From contig VSDK01018014.1 in NCBI GenBank assembly GCA_009767595.1, positions 351,237-415,236 of the forward strand: DNA of 64,000 nucleotides. The letters run 5' to 3'. The notes beneath the pieces were generated by a model. That model ran no database searches. It saw only the letters and a program-made list of their open reading frames with translations, and was not told the DNA's origin. Of this stretch, positions 44,187-53,801 are shown one piece after another (within the stretch, counting starts at the first letter, position 1; every line of letters starts with the position of its first letter). The DNA comes from Symbiodinium kawagutii. Lineage: Eukaryota; Sar; Dinophyceae; Suessiales; Symbiodiniaceae. Made by a program: the position numbers and the translations under genes.

Positions 44187-44453
44187 AGTAGGTGGAAATA
44201 TAACAAGCAATCATTGCAGAATGGATCGTGAAAAACCTCGATCACGTCATCACTACAATGTGGCCCTCCCGGGTAGAAATTGGTTTAGATTTACCATTTT
44301 ACAAGCTACAAGCTAGTGATATGTACAGAACTGGTAGTTACCACCCCTCGCGTTTTACTACCCGCTCTAAACAAACATCCTCCCCCACTTGCACGGAAAA
44401 CTGTAGCATCTGATCCCAATGCCAAGAGTGATGCTACATGTCAAAAGTAGTAT

Positions 44454-44684
44454 GTGGCTTGCAAACTGCAAGAAAAAAATGCAACATCACCTTCCACTCT
44501 TAAATCACCCTCCCTTTTTGTCCTGCAGTGTTTTTCCAATTGGCACTCCGATTCATGGTTGAATGATACGTGTGTTCTCGGGTTGGTTTTGTCTGACATT
44601 TCCAAAGGAATCTGGTCGGCAAACTGTGTGAAATTAATTTGTTTCATGCAAAATCCTAATGGCACTCCGCAGGTCACGCATTAG
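44454..44684. other. coding-like stretch, strand undecided
   Basis: Plus: KLQEKNATSPSTLKSPSLFV and on for 76 codons. Minus: TNPRTHVSFNHESECQLEKH and on for 78 codons. Both are open and neither has clean splice sites. Neighbouring candidates at 44.0 and 44.9 kb are plus. Confidence 0.3.
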
Positions 44685-44938
44685 ATCTCCACAAGATACG
44701 TGGCCGCACTCCCAGGAAGCGGCAGCCATATTGAACAACACACAAAACACCAACAACACCTGAACCAAAGGAAAGGGGGAAGTCAAAGGACTCAAATTTG
44801 GGGGAGTCAGCTGATATCTAACGAGATTCCTGAGATACTAACGAGGTCTAAGGGTACTCTGATGACAAGTCAAATCACGTCAAGTCAAGAGTCAAGTCAA
44901 CTAGAGCTCTCTGGAAATTCAACCAGCTGAAAGCGTGT

Positions 44939-45184
44939 ATGTGCCCCAGCAAATCTGATGCAACCAATATGTTGGAAACATACAGTACATCCCAAAAGTG
45001 TAGTGCGGCATTAAGAAAAGCTCTCAAAAAGATTAGTGGAAAGGAGCTTCGCATAGGATGTTTTTGCATAGGCACACCGTTTGTTCTTTCAGGATCACAC
45101 AAGTACTTGTACTCCAGTGAACTACCCTCTGGTAAACTGATCTGGCAATCAATAATACACCAGAGAAATAAATGGTTTCCATAA
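44939..45184 (+). CDS. candidate exon or short ORF, unknown
   Basis: MCPSKSDATNMLETYSTSQK, CSAALRKALKKISGKELRIG and VLSGSHKYLYSSELPSGKLI to a stop at 45,182. The last part faintly recalls a beta-propeller blade, but that is not enough for a call. The antisense ORF is hydrophobic. Confidence 0.45.
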   Translation: MCPSKSDATNMLETYSTSQKCSAALRKALKKISGKELRIGCFCIGTPFVLSGSHKYLYSSELPSGKLIWQSIIHQRNKWFP

Positions 45185-45382
45185 AGATATGGTGATTCAG
45201 GAATTAATTTCCAATTAACTACCTGGTACATTCACCATTGAACAAGCTAGTCATTCGCGTTATCTCATCATTGGTGGTAAATCATTTCAATCATCATCAT
45301 GGTTAATCACTCTTATGAATCCTCATGTATGACCATGAACTAACCTGAGTGAACAGTCCCTAAGGGTTCCCGCTATTAACCT

Positions 45383-45500
45383 TCAAGGCTCGAAACACAA
45401 GTCGCACTGCCATCGCTCGGCCTGGCGGTCAGGGACACCCAGGTTGCCATGAAACATGGACTTGTCAATGGAAGGATAAATAGTAGAGGTCGGATATAAT
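45383..45500 (-). CDS. candidate terminal exon
   Basis: After GGATCAG|A the minus frame reads LYPTSTIYPSIDKSMFHGNL then GVPDRQAERWQCDLCFEP and stops. The plus strand offers LETQVALPSLGLAVRDTQ between CTTCAAG and CCCAG|GTTGCC, so the strand is not settled. Confidence 0.35.
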
Positions 45501-45756
45501 CTGATCCATACTAGTAGTAATCGGATATTGTTTTTATCCATACTAGCAGTATTCTGATATAATCTGATACATACTAAAGCAGTAATCGGATGTTGTTTTT
45601 GTCCATACTAGTATGTTGGAAACCTGCAAAGCATCCGTCTAACATCGGTATTAGTAACTGAAAACATGGTAAATGACAAACGTAGACAGATAAACATGGG
45701 GCACCTAAGCTACACAAACCTACTACAGTGACGAATTGTGTTTTTCCGTTGAAACG

Positions 45757-45868
45757 CTAATGTTTGATGAACCTTGGGGTAACCCCCTTTAATAGCGGCA
45801 ATAATTCAATCAACGATGCGGTAGATTGTTCCTTGCAGCTAAACGTGCCGCTTGGCAGGTGCCACCCC
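45757..45868 (-). CDS. candidate terminal exon
   Basis: After TCACCCAG|G the minus frame reads GWHLPSGTFSCKEQSTASLI then ELLPLLKGVTPRFIKH and TAG at 45,757. Co-oriented with exons at 46.6 and 48.5 kb, but its phase does not match the donor at 46,544 directly. Confidence 0.45.
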
Positions 45869-46381
45869 CTGGGTGACACAATTAGACCAGGGGGACCCAT
45901 CTCCTGATCACGTTCCAAAATTCGTTGACGAATGGATAGTTGAGTTGGGTCAGTTGACCAATGGCTAGTTCTCTACCCAAGCAGTTCCCCTTTTAAGAGC
46001 TGATAAATATCTGAGTTTAATTTCGTGGAACTTCTTCAAGTATACAGGTGATCAGCTAATGGTAGACCAGGGTTCAGTTCTACCACGCCAACATATCTGA
46101 ATGGGTACCAGTTGCTGGGTGCAAGCCATTCTTGGTGATTGATATCGCTGGTGTCTCCGTTTTTGATGTCGATTGCGATCCCCTCTTACTTAAACTACCA
46201 TATGACTAACAAGAACAACCATTTAGCCCTGTTATCCAGCCATGTCCGAGTGTATAAAAAACATCCAGTTCGATCGCTACCATCACGATCTATTGCTCAT
46301 CAACCATTCTCAACCACTATAAACCCCTGTCAATCAAGCATCATTTGAATGTCCAGGCTGACCGCTACTGCTTGGTGATTT

Positions 46382-46479
46382 GATATGTTTTAACCCCGAT
46401 GAAAAATATTGATCAACCAACCGTTTGTTTATAATCATTAAGGAAAATAAAATGCTGGATTAAAACCACCAACCCAGAT
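46382..46479. mobile_element. M3 inverted-repeat element
   Basis: Left GATATGTTTTAACCCCGATG, core GATCAACCAACCGTTTGTTT, right GGATTAAAACCACCAACCCAG. A similar arrangement occurs at 22,481 and 42,620. Confidence 0.45.
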
Positions 46480-46543
46480 TATTACCATTAGTAACCAGCT
46501 ATCAAGCAGCTATCAACCAGCCATAGCTCACCACTTGTCCCAC

Positions 46544-46644
46544 CTTGATCTGCTCAGCAATGGCTTCTCCATCCTCTGAGGGCAAGGGCTCCACCTGCTC
46601 CAAGGGCTGGGCTTGCTTGCTCAACACCCATGGGCCCATGCTAC
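46544..46644 (-). CDS. exon, unknown protein (joins 48,468 exon)
   Basis: Between CAGAGTAG|GT and ATCAAG|GTGGGA the minus frame reads SMGPWVLSKQAQPLEQVEPL then PSEDGEAIAEQIK. It begins with two bases that complete the codon left open by the exon at 48,542-48,468, so the two join as ALAG-SMGP. Acidic, no family recognised. Confidence 0.6.
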
Positions 46645-46692
46645 CTACTCTGAGGCATGAAAATCTGTAGTGCTCGATTGGTCACTTCTTTA

Positions 46693-46798
46693 GGGGTTTC
46701 TCAAGCCATAGGGGACCCCCAAGTTCTGGCTGTTTTATTACTATAAATGGCTAATAAACAGGATGATTTGGGGGTACCCCCATGAATTGAGAAACCAC
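46693..46798. mobile_element. M2 inverted-repeat element
   Basis: GGGGTTTCTCAAGCCATAGG at the left and TACCCCCATGAATTGAGAAACCACC at the right are inverted ends. The right flank is ATTT. Confidence 0.6.
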
Positions 46799-47097
46799 CA
46801 TTTGGCCACAGGTGTAGCAACATTGGTTTTTAAGTAGCTAGCAGCTGTTACAACTAGCTCGTTGGCCCACAGGTCTAACTACCACCAAAGGCGAAATGGA
46901 ACCATCAAATGTCACCCCTGGACTGATCCCTTCGCTGATGTTTCCCGGTGAATCTTCGGAACCAAGGGTGACTCACACCCTCCAAGTGCCTGGGACCTAC
47001 AGAGTGGAACCCCTTGGTAATCTGTTGGTTTAATAACCCACCATGTACTATAGTTCTATCTACCCATCAGTCTGGTACTTACCTGAGTCATGACCTA

Positions 47098-47285
47098 AGT
47101 TCGCGCTCCAACTTGGGAGTACCACGTGGTGCCCGGGACCACCGTAGAGCTGCGCTCCGTCTCCGTCCGGTCCGTCTCCGCGGAGCTAAAGGCTGCGGAA
47201 CTCACGGACCGCGGCGAGGGCGGCTCCTGCCGTGGGACGTTGGCTGGCGCTGGGAGATCGCCATGGGGAGTGGTTCACGACTGGT
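47098..47285. other. very GC-rich coding-like island, strand undecided
   Basis: Plus: after GACCTAAG, WEYHVVPGTTVELRSVSVRS then VSAELKAAELTDRGEGG. Minus: QEPPSPRSVSSAAFSSAETD then RTETERSSTVVPGTTWYSQV. Both are free of stops with G/C third positions. It is probably an exon, but the strand cannot be chosen by eye. Confidence 0.4.
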
Positions 47286-47535
47286 TGCGGTAATGGCTAG
47301 ATGGTTCGTTGATAAATAGTTCATTGATGGATGTAGATGGTTCATTGATGTTTAGACTTAATGGTTGATATTGGTTGATGGGCGATTCAATGGTGAATTA
47401 ATGGCTGGATGCTGGAAATGAATGAGCAAATCATAAACATATGGCATGTGCTTTGTATGAGCCCAACGAGTACATATAAATACAGTAATTATGTTCTTTA
47501 GGTTCTTTTGTTTGTTTAAAGGCATACATAGTATA

Positions 47536-47691
47536 TGCATGTACTATGGAGACATATTGGACATCTGCCTGAGACCAGGAAGCAGCAGCTGGACATGGAT
47601 TGCAACCTTTGTATGTGTCGGAACCGATCTGCTTATTCACTATGCTTACTATCACATTATGGATTCAGAGAGCGACATGATCAGAAATAAA
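47536..47691 (+). CDS. short ORF or exon, unknown
   Basis: MHVLWRHIGHLPETRKQQLD then MDCNLCMCRNRSAYSLCLLS to TAA. A second plus frame over the same bases is open, so confidence is low. Confidence 0.3.
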
Positions 47692-47702
47692 TGTCAATGC
47701 GG

Positions 47703-47887
47703 ATGTTTCTCAAAATAGGGATACCTCTACATCATCCTAAATACAAATCATTTTTGCTAATAAACCATCCACAACAATAGGGATACCTCTAAATCATCCT
47801 TTATACAAATCATTTTTGCTACTAAGCAGTCCATAACTTGGGGGGTTACCCTCTCTTTTGAGGGTCCCCCATGCCTTGAAAAACACC
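47703..47887. mobile_element. M2 element with internal duplication
   Basis: GATGTTTCTCAAAATAGGGA at the left and CCATGCCTTGAAAAACACCC at the right. The internal block ATAGGGATACCTCTAxATCA is present twice, 70 bp apart, making this copy about 185 bp. Confidence 0.6.
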
Positions 47888-48234
47888 CGGCTGTTGGCAT
47901 CCAGTTCCACACGGCGAAGCCCCGAACTCCTCACACCCAGCAGCTTCCACATCGCCCAGGGGCAAGCTTCGACCCGGCATAGCGTTGTTTTCCCGGCGAG
48001 TTGGGGTGTCGACCAGCGGAATCATCGCATATCATCGAGTCATTGGATGACTTTGGATGACTATGGACATCTGTTGACTTTTGCGGGAGGATTGGTTGAC
48101 ATACGATGCTGGAGGATTGTTGCTTCATTGATATTTCTTCCACATTCATTGGGCTATTTCTATCCAAATGCTGCTTCGCAGCATGTTTCACAGGGGCGCC
48201 TTGTAGGACACAGGAATTGGGACGGTTTTGCCAG

Positions 48235-48396
48235 CAGAGCTACCAGCTTCTGATTGAGTTTGTCACTGGCAAGCTGGTTCCAAAATGGCCGGACAAGCAT
48301 GTTGTGTCTAGCATTTTGCTACCAAAAATGCACATCTGTCCTTACATATTCTGTATCTACACCAGTGACTACAACAATCGTGGGCTGGTCATGAAG
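48235..48396 (+). CDS. exon, unknown protein
   Basis: From TTTGCCAG|CAG to ATGAAG|GTGATG, 54 codons in phase 0 to 0: QSYQLLIEFVTGKLVPKWPD, KHVVSSILLPKMHICPYIFC and IYTSDYNNRGLVMK. Strong boundaries and composition. Not recognised. Confidence 0.55.
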
Positions 48397-48467
48397 GTGA
48401 TGGCGAGTTGACAACCGTGGGGCTGGGAGAGTGATGCCTTCCGATAATTAAATGGACTGGATATCAC

Positions 48468-48542
48468 CAGCCAAAGCAGGGCAGTGACAGTAGAAGTCCA
48501 GCTGTAAGGTCTCGACCAAAAACCGCAGCTGGTCAGCTTTCA
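48468..48542 (-). CDS. exon, unknown protein (joins 46,644 exon)
   Basis: From TCAATCAG|TG to GCTG|GTGATA the minus frame reads KADQLRFLVETLQLDFYCHC then PALA. The open codon at its end is completed by the exon at 46,644. A plus frame (RSPAVRSRPKTAAGQLSLIE) ends at its own good donor, so some doubt remains. Confidence 0.5.
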
Positions 48543-48640
48543 CTGATTGAGCCAGGTAACAGCAACCAGTGACATCTAGTGACTAGTGCAGACTCAGTGT
48601 AGACTCCTGATTGAACGATGTGACACACATCTTCCTACAG

Positions 48641-48899
48641 CTTTTTCAGAAGCTCGCATTGGTTCCATGGCTTGTTCTACCTTGAGAAACCAGGCACGGC
48701 CGAGCGGAAAGCCAAGTGTGAGATCCTGGGAGATCCAGATGGGCAGATCGTGGGATTCGGATGTCATCCGCGAGCAAATTCGAGTACAGCTGGATCTACA
48801 AATGATCTACCATTTCATGTTGAAGAGGATACCAACCATGAATTACAAATGACATCAGAGGACTCGCTTGGCTTGATGCCAGCAAAGTTCACCTTCTAA
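48641..48899 (+). CDS. terminal exon, unknown protein
   Basis: After CTTCCTACAG (or the next CAG, nine bases on) the plus frame reads SHWFHGLFYLEKPGTAERKA, KCEILGDPDGQIVGFGCHPR and ELQMTSEDSLGLMPAKFTF to TAA at 48,897. The core loosely resembles scramblase/tubby-like strands, which I treat only as a hint. Other frames contain stops or are poor. Confidence 0.6.
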
Positions 48900-49594
48900 G
48901 GAATGCTTCATTAAGAGGAAACCGAGATGAAAATCCCATGGTTTGTGGATAAGCAGTCCACTTAAACAGGTCAGTCCGAACTAGAAGGGTGGATGTCCCC
49001 CCTCTTTTGTGGTGTTTGAAACCTTTTTCAACATTGCTGGTTTAAAGAAAGAATGAGTCAAAGTCGCCAATGTAGATGTTGGTCTCATTAATCATTAAGT
49101 GTTAGCAAAAAAATGAACTACTAAAAATCATTACGCATCCCTAACCAACGTGTACCAAACAAGCGTTTCTTGTCGATGTCCAAAGCCATAGCCATATCCA
49201 ACAATTTGCCCTCGAACACTCGATGAAATACCGTCAACAAGTCTTGTCAAGATTTGCTGATCAGTGTATAGGCATATTGGTCACATGTGTATGTAGGCAT
49301 AGGCATACAGGTACATTGCACAATGGATAAAGTATGTGTGTGTATGCTAGTATTCGACGATTTTGCTGTGTTAAGTTAAAAATTCCTTGATTCTGGCTTG
49401 TTGCTCAATGTGCACCACAGTCCACGTCATCCTGCATTCCTGATTCTTTTTACGATCCAGAGTGACAAATTCTTGGCAGAATCAATTTCAATGATAAACC
49501 AAGTATCTATGATGCCCCAGCTTTTGGTCTATAAACACACGAATTAATCAAGATATGTCATGTTCATCAACCAGAACTAGTGATGCTCCAATGC

Positions 49595-49709
49595 GGCTAT
49601 GGGTCAGTTCACCCTGTACCCCCGGTCCCCCATCATCAACCATTGTTTTCCCTATTGTTGTTGGTGTTATCCCCCATTCGTTGGCTTGTTAATATTGACC
49701 CAGCTCACC
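49595..49709. mobile_element. M1 inverted-repeat element, complete
   Basis: GGCTATGGGTCAGTTC to ATTGACCCAGCTCACC. Flanks are ATGC and ATGT, a 4-bp duplication with one change. The right terminus is the most diverged of the set. Confidence 0.6.
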
Positions 49710-50016
49710 ATGTGGAGCCATGTGCCTTTTTGGACTTGGATCGCCCCTCCATCCATCACTGTCTCTCACGTCGTGGCGCCCGGTCTTTTCTCTCGCGTTA
49801 GGTCCCTGCTAGCATCTTCTGCCTGCAGGTCCACAGAAAGGGCGTGGGGCCCGGTGAGATTTTGGATGTGTTTTTTGCATGGCACATCCATACAAGCAAG
49901 CTGGTTAAAAATGGATAGTAATAATTGTTAATGAGGGCCCATAGAAAGAAAGCATGAGAATAAACCACCAAAAGTTTAACCATGGGCGGTGATCTACCAT
50001 CAAATAGCGGGGGTTC

Positions 50017-50230
50017 ATGAATATGGATCTTCCAGTACCACCCTCAGTAGAAGGAACCGACTGGAACTTTTCCCTTTGGACTTTAAGCGAAATGTTCCAG
50101 GCAACTGCCCCCAGGAAATCGCAACTGGTCGGAATTGATCATGGATTAGCACAATCATCAGCAAAAAAATCTTCCCCCCATGATCCGCTGACATTTCCTA
50201 CCAATTGTTCCTTTCAAAGTTTACATGGTG
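50017..50230 (+). CDS. candidate exon, unknown
   Basis: The frame includes VEGTDWNFSLWTLSEMFQAT and APRKSQLVGIDHGLAQSSAK. It runs into the M2 element at 50,227, so its end is not genuine. A second plus frame is partly open. Confidence 0.3.
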
Positions 50231-50331
50231 GTTTATCAAAATAGAGGTAGCTGTAAATCATCCTTTCTCAACCATGTAAAAACAATAATAAACCAACCAT
50301 TTTTGGGGTACCCCTAGTTTGAGAAACCACC
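50227..50331. mobile_element. M2 inverted-repeat element, complete, TSD ACAT
   Basis: GGTGGTTTATCAAAATAGAG to TAGTTTGAGAAACCACC, flanked by ACAT on both sides (50,223-50,226 and 50,332-50,335). This gives M2 a 4-bp duplication like M1. Confidence 0.7.
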
Positions 50332-50524
50332 ACATAGCTCCCCTAATCATCAGCAAAGGAGCCAGGAGGGGTGGACCGTTTCATCCTTTGTTGCCATTGC
50401 GAGCTGACAACGGCCTACCTCGCAGTTGGTTAACTGCTACGATTTACCCTCTGCTAGTATATCTGCTAGTCCTAAACCATTGTATGTTACAGTATAAATG
50501 TCGGATTTTCCACTTCCAGGTTAC

Positions 50525-50807
50525 CACAGTGTATGTTTGTAGCCCGGTTCTTGCCATCAGCAATTGCGTTTCGGATCGAGCATTTTGGAAATATTGATAT
50601 TGCTGCGGGTAATCCTGGTAGCCCTGGAAATTATCTCCGCTGCACGAGATCTTCACCCCTTTTTTGGATGCTGAGTAGTGACCCCAGAGCCATGGAGTCT
50701 TAACGTGGCTTAATCGTTCGTGGAGATCCATCATGTCAACGGCACGACTTGCAGCTGCAGCTGCACCTCTGGTTGGCCCACAGGCTCTGTAAACAGGCAA
50801 CACGCTC
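50525..50807 (-). CDS. exon, unknown protein
   Basis: Between GAACCCAG|G and ACTGTG|GTAACC the minus frame gives 94 codons: SVLPVYRACGPTRGAAAAAS, RAVDMMDLHERLSHVKTPWL and KKGVKISCSGDNFQGYQDYP. Not recognised. An M1 element lies 35 bases upstream of its acceptor. Confidence 0.6.
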
Positions 50808-50841
50808 CTGGGTTCAGCCGCGGTGCCACGTGAGAAGATAT

Positions 50842-50933
50842 GGCTATGGGTCAAGCAATTAACCAACCAACTAATGGGGGTTAATAACCAACAATGATGG
50901 GGAACCAGGGGAACAGGGTTTTGACCCACTGCC
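50842..50933. mobile_element. M1 inverted-repeat element, complete, TSD ATAT
   Basis: A 92-bp element, GGCTATGGGTCAAGCA to GGGTTTTGACCCACTGCC, with ATAT on both sides. It is the shortest complete copy. Confidence 0.78.
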
Positions 50934-51299
50934 ATATGTGCCAGAAGTATGTCGACAGTATCTTGAACAGACAAGAACTACTGTTCAAATCTTAATTTGT
51001 ACTGCTTAATTAGCAACAGTATCTATACCAGTAATTAGTAATATTAGCAACAAGTGGTATGGATTACCAGCAGTAACCATGGTGATTTACCCGAAAACGG
51101 AACACGAAAAAACATGAAAAAACACCATTGTCAACCCATCATTCCCCATCCATCGCCGCCACGGATCCTGCCCCATGCCCAGCGATCGAGCAGATCGCGC
51201 CGACACAGGGGGCGTGTCTCCAACGCCTGGCAATTCATGGGCCCCGAGAGACACCAAAGTTGGGTTGCTGAATGCGCCTACGCTTGAGAAACGGGGACG

Positions 51300-51305
51300 A
51301 TGAGG

Positions 51306-51377
<72 letters not shown>

Positions 51378-51467
51378 GAAATGAGTAGGAGGATGATGAT
51401 GAGGATGAGGAGGAGGAGGAGGAGGAGGATGATGATGATGATGAGGAGGAGGAGGATGATGAGGAGC

Positions 51468-51552
<85 letters not shown>

Positions 51553-51582
51553 GATGATGATGAGATGATGATGATGTTGATT
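51300..51582. repeat. (GAT/GAG)n microsatellite
   Basis: Long GAT runs are separated by GAG-rich blocks. Met, Ile and Ser frames are artefacts. Confidence 0.9.
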
Positions 51583-51791
51583 AATTATGAAGTGCAAAAT
51601 GAGAACAGTTTGGATATGATGATGAGGATAAAGCTTGGGGATCATGATTAGAATAAAAGTCCCCGAGTGGGATATACCAACCTTTACGAAAATTGGTCCG
51701 AACATGATTCACGACAGGTAACTTTCAGAATGACCTACCTACGAAGACACCAAATACAATGATGGTTGCTGATGGCTAAGCCATTCGTTCA

Positions 51792-52058
51792 TCAGTTTGC
51801 TTCTCGCAGGAAATCATCCGCAAAAGACCTTTGGGTATGCCGACTTTTTGGGGCTTCGAGTCCAAGATGTACCTCCCCAAGTGATTGATGAGGTGTTTCC
51901 TCCTGGAAACCGTCTGCTGCCTTGGTGATGCGCGCATCATTTTCCACAGCTTGCAGTTGCATTGCGGAGATTGGTGGCGGAGCCAGGTTCAGCTCCAACC
52001 TCAAAGAGTTACTGGTTGATGGTACGTAGTGGTTCAGCGCAGTCGAGAAAAAGATCAT
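51792..52058 (-). CDS. terminal exon, unknown protein
   Basis: The minus frame reads LELNLAPPPISAMQLQAVEN, DARITKAADGFQEETPHQSL and GEVHLGLEAPKSRHTQRSFA to a TGA at 51,792. TTTGAG|G at about 52,002 is the likeliest acceptor, but an ATG at 52,058 is in frame. It lies downstream of the PH-domain gene on the same strand and could be its last exon. Confidence 0.55.
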   Translation of the reverse strand: MIFFSTALNHYVPSTSNSLRLELNLAPPPISAMQLQAVENDARITKAADGFQEETPHQSLGEVHLGLEAPKSRHTQRSFADDFLREAN

Positions 52059-52255
52059 GTTTCATTATGGTTGAGCTTGTGCTTGATGGCAATAATGCTT
52101 GATCAAGAATGATTAAGAATGGATAATGATACTTGAATAATTCTTAAGAATGGTCAAGAGGGTTGATGATGCTTAAGAATGCTTAAGACTGGATAATGAT
52201 AGTTGACAGATGTTGACAGTAGCAATGGCAGTGGGCCAAAGATGAAATGGTTCAG

Positions 52256-52458
52256 TTACAAAACATGGGAAGGAATCCACCTCGGGTACCATCAAGCCTC
52301 TGGTGGGCTTCGTGGCCGGGAGCAGTCCCGAGCCATACTTCTTTGTGACAAGGGACCAGCACGTCCCGGGCCAAGTTTGGCGGCTGCGGACCTTGAGAGA
52401 GTCACCAGTGATTCATGGTCAACGATGGGTGCTGATGGTGAAGCATGAAACGTGGTAG
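52256..52458 (+). CDS. exon, unknown protein
   Basis: From TGGTTCAG|TT the frame reads TKHGKESTSGTIKPLVGFVA, GSSPEPYFFVTRDQHVPGQV and RTLRESPVIHGQRWVLMVKH to TGG TAG. A GTG|GTAGGA donor overlaps the stop. Third positions are G/C-rich. Other frames have stops or are poorer. Confidence 0.55.
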
Positions 52459-52466
52459 GAACATGT

Positions 52467-52586
52467 GGCTATGTGTCAATATTCATCAACCAAGTTTTTA
52501 TGGGGGATAAGTTCACCAACAATGACAGGGAAACCGTGCTGGTTAATGATGGGGGAACCAGGGGTACAGGGTTTTGACCCACTGCC
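52467..52586. mobile_element. M1 inverted-repeat element, complete, TSD ATGT
   Basis: A 120-bp element, GGCTATGTGTCAATAT to GGGTTTTGACCCACTGCC, with ATGT on both sides. Confidence 0.8.
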
Positions 52587-52604
52587 ATGTAGGAAACCCC
52601 CAGA

Positions 52605-52685
52605 AACGGGGGAAGCTGTTCACATGAGGAAGGCATGGTGGTTTGTAGTCCGAGAGCCGCGAAGACCCAAAAGAAGAACAGCATA
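52605..52685 (+). CDS. candidate basic terminal exon
   Basis: The frame reads TGEAVHMRKAWWFVVREPRR then PKRRTA to a stop. It follows the M1 element directly and is co-oriented with the exon at 52,256, but phases do not fit. Confidence 0.35.
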
Positions 52686-53416
52686 ATTGCATCATGAATA
52701 TCTAGAAAATTACCCTCAAATATGGCTGGATATTGTGAACGACTTCGCATTCATTGGCCACCAAAGGTTAGTTGTCAGACTTGTTTACCCGTAGTGAGGC
52801 CTTCAATCTAGGCTATGGCAGCTACATGATGCTGTGGGAACACGAACAGATCGTAGCCACAGGCGACTAACTCTTGAGTGCCGAATCATTGACTTTTTTT
52901 GCCATGGAAATGTACACACCCAAGACTTGGTTACATTGCGTTGATGTTGCCATTGGTGACCAAACAGCTACATGAGTAGCTGTGCATCCATGAATTACAA
53001 AAAGCATTTCTGGGCGTTTGCTGCTTGCAATTCACGGCAAAGATTACACTTGAATCAGGTCTTGTGTGGCAGAAAGTGAACAAACATATTGTTTAATCGA
53101 CGCAATTAGATATGATATAATCATACATGCATTCTTTGCATACAATTTTGCCTCTTTATCTGCATTCACATCGCCAGAAGAGAAACTACAAGAAGTATAT
53201 ACAATACTATCTATGAATATGAACGTGAACGTGAACATGGCATGATAATGTGTAATGCCTAAATCTATACACATCATACCATGAATCTAAATAAGAAATC
53301 ATGTTGCATTTGTTGCAAACCAAAAATTGCATTGGTTACAGTTACAATAACATTAATAATTTTGCTCAAATAGATCGAGTCCAAATTCGACTCATCCAAC
53401 GAACCCCTGGTGTTAC

Positions 53417-53592
53417 ACGTAACAACCTGACGCCAAGCGGCAACTGCAACGTGGCCATGGGTTTCTTGGTGCTTAAGGAGACCTCCTCCGCGGTACTGTT
53501 GTCGTTCCCGGAATCGTTGTGGCGGTCCCAGTGGATCCGCTGCAGCAGGGCATCCACGGGGCCACGGCCTTCCAAGCAGTTCTCCAAGGAAC
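53417..53592 (-). CDS. exon 5 of the PH-like gene
   Basis: 176 nt from TCCTGTTAAG|GT to TTACGT|GTAACA. It reads SLENCLEGRGPVDALLQRIH, WDRHNDSGNDNSTAEEVSLS and TKKPMATLQLPLGVRLLR. Its first two bases complete the Gly codon opened in exon 4. Confidence 0.65.
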
Positions 53593-53712
53593 CTTAACAG
53601 GACAAGAGTCCAGGTGGCGCGAAATGGTGCTGATAAGGTGAATAGATGGATGTAGATGTGATCATAGTGGCGAATTGGTGATATTTGGAGATTAATCATA
53701 ACTATAACATGT

Positions 53713-53801
<89 letters not shown>

